From: Tritrichomonas musculus
Lineage: Eukaryota > Parabasalia > Tritrichomonadida > Tritrichomonadidae
Length of the DNA: 64,000 nucleotides
Assembly: GCA_039105265.1 (NCBI GenBank)
Contig: JAPFFF010000007.1
Coordinates: forward strand, 744,001 to 808,000
Direction of reading: 5' to 3'
This document shows, one piece after another, positions 57,273 to 64,000 of the stretch (its first letter is position 1; the number at the start of each line of letters is the position of its first letter). A program made the position numbers and the translations under genes. The notes under the pieces were generated by a model that ran no database searches, had not been told where the DNA came from, and saw only the letters and a program-made list of their open reading frames with translations.

Positions 57273-59330
57273 ATGAATGATCAATACAATATTGAGCAAT
57301 TCTTACTAGAAATAAATGATTTCCGGATTGTAAAAGAAATTGCATATGGCATCCATGGTGAGGTCGATCTCATAGAAAGAGAAACTCCGACTGGAGAAAA
57401 AAATCAATTTATTCAAAGACGTATTGTAGGCAGTGAGAAGTTTGCTCCAGACTCAGGTCGTTTTCTCAAAGAAATCAATTTTTTCTTTATAGTCCGCCCA
57501 CATCCATGCATTGTAAAGTTCTATGGATATTTTTTTAATCCATGTTCCATTGTTGTGGAGTATGTCCAAAAAGGCTCTCTTCAAGAAATTTTTAAAAAAA
57601 TGCAGGAGGGTACCGCACCAAAAGAATGGGATGATACAGCACGCGCGAAAGCAATATTTGGCTTAACTGCTGCTATGCAGCATCTTCATAGTTACAATAT
57701 AGTCCACAGGGATTTAAATCTTAAAAATATTTTACTTGATGACAATTATGAGATCAAATTAACCGACTTTGGTTTAGCTAAACTAGACGATACTCAAATG
57801 TCAGCAATTCATAGCCAGCCAATTTATACAGCACCAGAAGCATTCTGTCTCAATGGAGAAAAGCCAAATTACGATGAAACGGTTGATATTTACGCATTCG
57901 GCATTATTTTATATCAAATACTTACAGGCAAAGAGCCGTATGAAAAGTATAAATCCCACGAGTTTCCTCAATTAGTATATGACGGTTTAAGACCACAAAT
58001 CCCGACTGATATCGATTCCGATATTCAAAAATTACTTAAATGTTGTTGGGATGGAAATCCAGAAAACCGCCCAACTTCTATTGACATTCTTCGGTTTTTC
58101 TATTCCCATAAAGCACCACTCTTACCAGAAACAAAACTTAAAGAATACAAATCATATGTTGATTCCGTACTACTTTCTACAAATATTAATGAAGATGAAA
58201 AAGATTTCTTTTTATCTCCAGTGGCCACGGAAAGCCGGCAAAAGAAATTCCAAGAAATACTCAATGATGCCAATACGTCAAAAAATCCTGAAGATCTTTA
58301 CAAATTAGCTTGCCTTTATGATACTGGATATGGAACACTTGTTGATCCAGCAACTGCCTTTGAATATTACAGTCAAGCGGCTTCCAAAGGACACCTACAA
58401 TCTATGTATAAAGTATCTAAATATCTTCGAACTGGACGTGGTACCACAATTGATCTTAAAAAATCGAATGAAATTTTGAAAGAATGCTCTGATCAGGGAT
58501 ATGAAGAAGCTAAACTTGAGTATGCCAAAAGGATTCTTAAAGGCATTGGCTTTGATCATCCTAAACCGAAAGATGCTTTAGAATTATTTGAAGAGCTTTC
58601 AAATGAACCACATAAAATGAAAGAAGCCATGTTTGAGTGTTCTCTCCTTCTTCTTAGACCACCTAAAGTCTCTGACGAGCCAGATCAGGAAATTACATTT
58701 GACAAAGACAGAGGCGTCGCTTACTTGAAAGAAAGTGCTGAAAAAGGTTACATACCAGCTCAACAGGAATATGCCGGCCTTTTGCTAGAAGGGAAACTTG
58801 TTCCACAGAATATTGAGAAAGGAATCAGTATCTATAAAACGACAGCAGAACAAGGTGCGCCAATGGCCTTGTATGTCATTGGAAATTGCTGCGAATTAGG
58901 TAAGTTTGGATTTGAAAAGAACATGAAGAAGGCAATTGCATACTATGAGAAAGCAGCCAATAAGAATTTGCCGTTGGCAATGGCTAGATTAGCAAATATA
59001 TTTGAAAAAGGAATAGGTGTTGAACAGGACTTGTTTAGCGCTTCTCATTACTACCAAATGGCAGCAGAAATGGGACAGAGAGATGCATGCCACAAGTATG
59101 CAAATTTCTTGTTGGAAGGCATCGGCAGCATCAAAATGAACATTCTAGAAGCCATTGAATACTACAAAAAGGCAGGAAAACCAGCTTCTTATTATAAATT
59201 AGGAGAAATTTACCTAGGCGGCTCTGGTGTTGTCCGGGATATTGAATTGGCAAAAGAATATTACCAAAAGGCCGCTGATATGGGATACAAAGCAGCTCAA
59301 CAAGAATTGGATAAAATTAATGAAGAATAA
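57273..59330 (+). CDS. TKL-like protein kinase fused to Sel1 repeats
   Basis: 685 residues. Kinase domain ~15-290: AYGIHGEV partial glycine loop, FLKEINFF (helix C Glu67), VHRDLNLKN (HRD 145-147), LTDFGLAK (163-170), YTAPEAF, DIYAFGIILYQILTG, CWDGNPENRPTS, the last typical of TKL kinases. The beta-3 Lys is replaced by Arg (QRR, 48-50), so ATP handling may be altered, although both catalytic Asp remain. From ~325 to 682 run about nine Sel1/TPR-like repeats of ~36 residues (A-x-x-xY-x-x-A-A-x-x-G). The fusion is common in trichomonads and Entamoeba and suggests a scaffolded signalling kinase. Codons are GC-richer than the flanks. Confidence 0.9.
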   Translation: MNDQYNIEQFLLEINDFRIVKEIAYGIHGEVDLIERETPTGEKNQFIQRRIVGSEKFAPDSGRFLKEINFFFIVRPHPCIVKFYGYFFNPCSIVVEYVQKGSLQEIFKKMQEGTAPKEWDDTARAKAIFGLTAAMQHLHSYNIVHRDLNLKNILLDDNYEIKLTDFGLAKLDDTQMSAIHSQPIYTAPEAFCLNGEKPNYDETVDIYAFGIILYQILTGKEPYEKYKSHEFPQLVYDGLRPQIPTDIDSDIQKLLKCCWDGNPENRPTSIDILRFFYSHKAPLLPETKLKEYKSYVDSVLLSTNINEDEKDFFLSPVATESRQKKFQEILNDANTSKNPEDLYKLACLYDTGYGTLVDPATAFEYYSQAASKGHLQSMYKVSKYLRTGRGTTIDLKKSNEILKECSDQGYEEAKLEYAKRILKGIGFDHPKPKDALELFEELSNEPHKMKEAMFECSLLLLRPPKVSDEPDQEITFDKDRGVAYLKESAEKGYIPAQQEYAGLLLEGKLVPQNIEKGISIYKTTAEQGAPMALYVIGNCCELGKFGFEKNMKKAIAYYEKAANKNLPLAMARLANIFEKGIGVEQDLFSASHYYQMAAEMGQRDACHKYANFLLEGIGSIKMNILEAIEYYKKAGKPASYYKLGEIYLGGSGVVRDIELAKEYYQKAADMGYKAAQQELDKINEE

Positions 59331-59832
59331 AAAAAAAAAAAAAAAAGAAATGAAATAACTATTTATTACTGTCCTTAAAAGAAAAAGAGAACAGAAGTGA
59401 CACAAACCAAAATAAATTATAAATCAAAATTTTTAATGTGATTAATATTTACTGATAAACCTTTAAATAGACATTATTTGATTTTATTTTAACAAATTTT
59501 GAAATATCATTTATTACTATCTGAAAACTAGGAATAGAGGTTTTCACAAACTTTTGAATAATATTTGAACTAAATGATTTTAAGAAAAATAAAAATTTTG
59601 CTCATTATGCATATTAATTTTTGTATCCATAGGCATCAGTTTATTATACTTTGAATACTAAATTATTTCTATTCTGATTGTAAAATTTAATATCTCATTT
59701 TGGCTGGCTTATTTTCTGAAAAGGTTGCTTTCATGCTACTTGCTATCTTTGAAAATAGTTTATATATAAAACATATTTAATAAAGATTTTTTTTTATTAA
59801 TATAATAATATAAATTAAAATACATTTTAATT
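59331..59832. other. 502-bp spacer between convergent genes
   Basis: An A run (59330-59346) follows the stop of the kinase gene. No coding frame or repeat of note. Confidence 0.5.
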
Positions 59833-62800
59833 TCATTCCACATACATATCATTTGGATTATAATCAATCATAAAGAAGTTTCCATCACTCTGAAACACGG
59901 CCAACAAATTTTTCTCCACCAAAAACTCTAAAGCAACAATCTTTTCATTAAATCTGTATTTCAATGTATCCAATTTCAAATAAAAAGCTTCACAAACAGC
60001 AATTTTATATGAGAAACCATAAGAATTAGCATTTTGTGTAGCATCTTTTTCGATATCATCATAATCATCAGAATCATTAACTGCATGATCATTAATATTA
60101 AATTCATCATCAAGGTTTTCCGATTTTTTCTTAATAATGAGTGCAAGAAAGTCAAAACCATTTTTACTTTTCCATTTAGTCCAATTAACGACTTCTCCAG
60201 CGATTTTCTGCTTACGAATGAAGATGCCATTGATGGTGAATAAGTAAATAAATGATTCGTTCTTGTCCACTGACATTTTCATTTTTCCGTAGACAACAAT
60301 GAATCCTAAAGAGTCTGTTATTAAGATTTTCTGAGGGATGAAAATATTTTCATTATTTTCAAATTCAACAATTTTTGAGAGATGCCATTCTTTTGTATTT
60401 GACGGTTGCCCTCTAACAGATACTATCTGCATTGATCCATTGTCTGTTGCGACAACAAATGTTTCAAAGATTGACGAAATTGAGCAACACTTAGGAACTG
60501 CAATGAACTGCTCGTAACGCTTAATTAGATAATCATCATTATCATCAGTGATTTCTAGGATTGACAAGTGAAGTTCATCCGAATTTGAAACAACGATGAA
60601 GTGACCATCTGAGCATTCAATTTTTATCAAGGCCAAATCCTTATCAGGCTGGCTTGAATGAAGAGAATTTTTTTCAGTTAGTTTTATATGATTCTCTTTT
60701 TCAGCATTCGAGCTATTAAAATTCAAATAAAACTTTTTGAGAGAGATATTGAAATTTGAATCAATTCCGATCAAACAAAAACTATTCAATTCAATATTGC
60801 TGTGAACGATGATGCTCTTGATTGTCCGCTGCGAAATGAAGGAAGAAGATGTCAGATAGAACCCAAATTCTTGGTAGAACGAGATGTCGCTGCTGGCATC
60901 TTTGCTTGGCGCGACAATCGGCTTCTTCTCGATGAAATTCAGCTCGAATGTGTCAAATTTGAAGGCAAATTTCGATACATTGAATGACGAGTCGAACACG
61001 TAGAGATACTCGCTGTCAAAGTAGGCGTAGACAACAAATTCCCATTCGTCTTGGTTTTTGATCAGATAGTGGTGGATTTGAGGGTCAGCTTCAGTTTGTA
61101 TAGATGAATCTTTTCCTGATTGATTTCGAGCGGGGTGAGGTGATGTGAAAATCTGACAGGGAAGTTCCTCCTTCTTCATAAGAAAAAGCAGCGAATTCGA
61201 TGCGTCGTTTGCAACGGCAACAAACTCGTCAATCGGATTCGCTATCTGATTTTCACTTTTATCAAATTGGCCTGAAATTTCACCTTGACGAACACCAAAG
61301 ACAATGTCAATCCACTCGTTCAGATGGCTGCTGACAAAGTCTGACTCAAGAGCCTTCCTGTGATGGTAGACATATTCAGTCGGATTTGACACTTCATCGC
61401 ACAACAATTCAGGCATGAAGAAGAACTCAGGAATGCCTTCTTTTGAATTTTGAATATCATTCAAAATTGAATGATCATCATCACTTTTTGAATCATCATT
61501 GAATTTTTGAGATATTTCTTTGAATGGACTGACTCTTTTCATATAATTGGCAACCGTTGATGGCGGAAGAAATCCCGATTTTTGAGTGGAACTTTTTGAA
61601 ATATCCCTAAAAATGGTTTCATCGTTAAGGTCAATTTTTTCATCTGAATAATTATTCAGAATCAGTGGGAAGACAGGGTACTGACTGATGTCATTGAAGC
61701 TCCTGCACGCGAAGATATTCAAGAGCATGATGTACTCAAAATTGGAGCACTTTTTCTCACTCCACTTTTTCTGAAGATTTGCCAAAAATGAGTCAGGCGC
61801 TGCTGCATTGTCTTTGATAATCAAAGTTTGGTCTTGCTGTGGTTTGCAGATTTCCTCAAACAAGTCGATGATTGCATTTGCGTTTGCGCAAATCAGCAGA
61901 TATGATTTTGAGCAAGAAACCGTAAAAATTTCCACTTTTTCAGGCCCATTTTTAACGCATTTGGCCATCAGAATCAAAACGTCTTTTTTATCAATAAAAA
62001 CGGTTTTTGGCGCCTGTTTAATTTCATCATCTAAAATTATAGAAATTGAATGTGGCTCAATTTTGAGCTTAACCATTTTCAGCCCCTCAATTTTTTGAAG
62101 GATGCATTCAAAAATAACCGCTTTTTCAGCGGTTTGCTTTTCAATCACAGGCAGATTTGAATTCAAAAAAGCGGTTTGCTCAAATAACGGCAAAAAACGG
62201 TTATGCGACCAAAAGAAAAAGTCAGAATTATTGTAGTAATCGAGAGAATGATTCTTCCTTGGCTTCGCCTCGTTTTGAAGCGATTCTCTTTTCATCAGGA
62301 AAGGACAAAAGTTTGCACAAAAAGTCATCGATCGCTTGAAGAAGAAGGAAGACAAAGAGTCGTCATTCCAGGGACCTTTTTCAGTCATCAGCTTCTCCTT
62401 CAGCTTCTCCCATTGCTGCTTGTCGAACTCTTCAAGCAATGACATGAATCGCTTCAGCTTGGTGATGCCGTTTTCAGTGAATGGACTGAGCTCTTTGCTT
62501 TCGTTGTTTTCGTTTGAATGAAAAGTGTCTTTCAATATCTTCTTCTGCAAAAATGCCAAGTTTTCTATCTTCTTCGTCGATGATCCGAAGCTTTGACTTA
62601 TCGTTGACTGAATTTGAATGAACGTTGATCGTATCTCATTCAAATATAGTAAAGAACCGTCATAGATGTCAGAAAACATGTCATTTGTCATCTTTTTGTC
62701 TTCAATTGGAATGAAAACCAATTTGAACGAGTTTTGATCAAGTGAAGATGAATTTGAATTACTTGCAAATTTGACTTTTTGAGTCTGCCTTTTGTTAATC

Positions 62801-64000
62801 TTCTCAATTGTCAAATTATGGAATTCTGGAGTGACATGTGATATGAAACACATCAAGATTGAATACAATTTGATTTCATTCTGACTGACAATTGGTGCCA
62901 CTTTTCCAGTCGTTGAATGAAGAATGTAATTCATTCTCATGTTGAAGATTATTTTGGCAAATTCTAAATCAAGCCAATTCATTTCCTCATCAAATCTGAG
63001 TCCATGATTCAACGTGCTTTTATTTTCTTTTTTGGTGGTTACATTTTTATCCAAACCGTTATTTAAGAACATTTGAAGAGAGGTGTCATTTTCACTCTGG
63101 ACGATTTCGTGGTTTTCCTCCATGAAAGGTGATTGAATGAACATTTTTTCAAGCATTGAAATTTTGATTGAATTTGGCCTCAATAAAATGAACATAATTG
63201 AAAATTTGAGGAAAACAATCAAGTCTTTTTCACCCAATTCTTTATTAGGAAAACATTTGATATCTTCATCAACTATTTCTTCTTTTTCATCATTTTCATT
63301 TTCATCATCTTCAATTTCAACATCATCTGGATTTTTCGATGGCGCTTTATAATTGTTATTTGTGACGAAATCAAAGTTCGATGAAGAAGTGAAAAATGAA
63401 TTTAATGAAGCCTTCCCTTGAGCTGGAATTGCAGAGAAAGAACGAATCATTCTTGATTGTTTTAATGGCAAATTTCTGGCAACTTTATTTGAATAGTTTA
63501 TATTGTTATACTTATTGAATAAGATGATCGATGCTATGTGCAAATAAAGCATGATTTTCGAATCTTGTGAATTCGAAAAAAGCATAAATGAAGGGAGCAT
63601 CAAATGCCATTTTTCTTCAAGAATGCTAATAATGAAAGCAAAGAGAATCTTCTGATTTTTCTCAGTCATTAAAATGTTAGAAAATGAACATGACCAAAAC
63701 AAGAAAAGTGGATCAGACAAAGTTTTTTTTGGAATTGAATTAAATGATGATAAAAGTGATGAAACAAAAAGTTCTTGAAATTCTTCATTCGTTGGTTCAT
63801 GCGTAGTCAAAAACCAACAACAAATCAAGTAAAGTTCAGGTGACGATTTATGTGCATGACGAATTAAACTTTCAAAAAAGTAACTCGTCAATTTTGCTTG
63901 TGAAAGAATATTGATAATTAAATCATAATGAATAGACAAGTTTTGATTATTAACTTCATCAAAAACTTCTTGTTTATAAAATTGTGTAATTACATCAATT
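59833..64000 (-). CDS. BEACH-WD40 protein, N-terminus beyond right edge
   Basis: The frame stays open to the right edge; the apparent start near 63939 is a TTG, so the true start lies outside. Over 1388 codons are visible. A helical N-terminal part leads to a PH-like segment (~62100-61900) and then the BEACH region (~61800-61250): YIMLLNIFACRSFNDISQYPVFPLIL, NYMKRVSPFKEIS, IPEFFFMPELLCDE, YVYHHRKALESDFVSSHLNEWIDIVFGVRQG. The middle of the domain is eroded: the usual YGTHYSSSG is replaced by GFLPPS and the FxSIxxxW helix by an Asp/Ser-rich stretch. WD40-like strands follow. It ends without a FYVE finger. The BEACH region again uses GC-richer codons than the rest. Confidence 0.88.
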   Translation of the reverse strand, partial: IDVITQFYKQEVFDEVNNQNLSIHYDLIINILSQAKLTSYFFESLIRHAHKSSPELYLICCWFLTTHEPTNEEFQELFVSSLLSSFNSIPKKTLSDPLFLFWSCSFSNILMTEKNQKILFAFIISILEEKWHLMLPSFMLFSNSQDSKIMLYLHIASIILFNKYNNINYSNKVARNLPLKQSRMIRSFSAIPAQGKASLNSFFTSSSNFDFVTNNNYKAPSKNPDDVEIEDDENENDEKEEIVDEDIKCFPNKELGEKDLIVFLKFSIMFILLRPNSIKISMLEKMFIQSPFMEENHEIVQSENDTSLQMFLNNGLDKNVTTKKENKSTLNHGLRFDEEMNWLDLEFAKIIFNMRMNYILHSTTGKVAPIVSQNEIKLYSILMCFISHVTPEFHNLTIEKINKRQTQKVKFASNSNSSSLDQNSFKLVFIPIEDKKMTNDMFSDIYDGSLLYLNEIRSTFIQIQSTISQSFGSSTKKIENLAFLQKKILKDTFHSNENNESKELSPFTENGITKLKRFMSLLEEFDKQQWEKLKEKLMTEKGPWNDDSLSSFFFKRSMTFCANFCPFLMKRESLQNEAKPRKNHSLDYYNNSDFFFWSHNRFLPLFEQTAFLNSNLPVIEKQTAEKAVIFECILQKIEGLKMVKLKIEPHSISIILDDEIKQAPKTVFIDKKDVLILMAKCVKNGPEKVEIFTVSCSKSYLLICANANAIIDLFEEICKPQQDQTLIIKDNAAAPDSFLANLQKKWSEKKCSNFEYIMLLNIFACRSFNDISQYPVFPLILNNYSDEKIDLNDETIFRDISKSSTQKSGFLPPSTVANYMKRVSPFKEISQKFNDDSKSDDDHSILNDIQNSKEGIPEFFFMPELLCDEVSNPTEYVYHHRKALESDFVSSHLNEWIDIVFGVRQGEISGQFDKSENQIANPIDEFVAVANDASNSLLFLMKKEELPCQIFTSPHPARNQSGKDSSIQTEADPQIHHYLIKNQDEWEFVVYAYFDSEYLYVFDSSFNVSKFAFKFDTFELNFIEKKPIVAPSKDASSDISFYQEFGFYLTSSSFISQRTIKSIIVHSNIELNSFCLIGIDSNFNISLKKFYLNFNSSNAEKENHIKLTEKNSLHSSQPDKDLALIKIECSDGHFIVVSNSDELHLSILEITDDNDDYLIKRYEQFIAVPKCCSISSIFETFVVATDNGSMQIVSVRGQPSNTKEWHLSKIVEFENNENIFIPQKILITDSLGFIVVYGKMKMSVDKNESFIYLFTINGIFIRKQKIAGEVVNWTKWKSKNGFDFLALIIKKKSENLDDEFNINDHAVNDSDDYDDIEKDATQNANSYGFSYKIAVCEAFYLKLDTLKYRFNEKIVALEFLVEKNLLAVFQSDGNFFMIDYNPNDMYVE

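Noticed and set aside
1-64000. tRNA, rRNA or spliceosomal RNA genes
   Set aside because: No cloverleaf with A/B boxes or known RNA signature was recognised by eye in the spacers; a covariance search would be decisive.

Overview
The window looks like nuclear DNA of an amitochondriate protist, most likely a parabasalid (trichomonad, Tritrichomonas-like). Reasons: very AT-rich spacers, long uninterrupted genes (one of 8.2 kb) with no recognisable introns, Asn/Gln/Glu-rich proteins, a TCA(C/T)(A/T) initiator-like pentamer a few bases to a few tens of bases before many start codons, two BEACH proteins, many protein kinases (one fused to Sel1 repeats) and an ankyrin/DUF3447-type domain of the kind greatly expanded in trichomonads. 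Species is inference; Entamoeba-like genomes share some traits. Several open frames begin at TTG or GTG when extended to the maximum; I moved these to the first ATG.

Layout. 1-17.8 kb: a truncated Phe/Gln-rich repeat protein (minus strand), two unrecognised helical proteins, a giant WDFY3/ALFY-like protein (BEACH, WD40, FYVE-like finger), a 0.5-kb MITE-like element, a STE20-type pseudokinase, TFIIH p44 (SSL1) and a tiny candidate secreted peptide. 18.06-24.1 kb: a mobile-element block. It holds a 4.5-kb element with 13-bp inverted ends and an 8-bp target duplication, carrying 204-bp tandem repeats and one intact 1005-codon gene that joins an ankyrin/DUF3447 domain to a P-element/THAP9-type transposase. 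A 1.47-kb non-coding element sits 13 bp downstream. 24.1-40.3 kb: a divergent pair of coiled-coil genes, a MINDY-type deubiquitinase, a carnosine-N-methyltransferase-like (N2227) enzyme, two CAMK-like kinases (one with a myristoylation signal), an unknown LNG-repeat protein, a PROPPIN (Atg18/WIPI) and a secreted saposin-like protein. 40.3-46.8 kb: no intact gene, but decayed transposase pieces including a mariner relic, a foldback element with a 9-bp duplication, and a 1.38-kb non-coding element. 46.8-64 kb: a small kinase, a 1140-aa unknown, a short coiled-coil protein, ribosomal protein eL42, an MFS sugar-porter-like transporter, a polytopic membrane protein of possible GT-C type, a kinase-Sel1 fusion and a second BEACH gene cut by the right edge.

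Together: a normal housekeeping and signalling neighbourhood with a membrane-traffic/autophagy flavour (two BEACH proteins, FYVE finger, PROPPIN), broken by two transposon-rich islands. The most unusual object is the ankyrin-P-transposase element. Three non-coding elements in the window share its style of ends (A, three bases, then GTG) and near-8-bp duplications, so they could belong to the same or a related mobilisation system.
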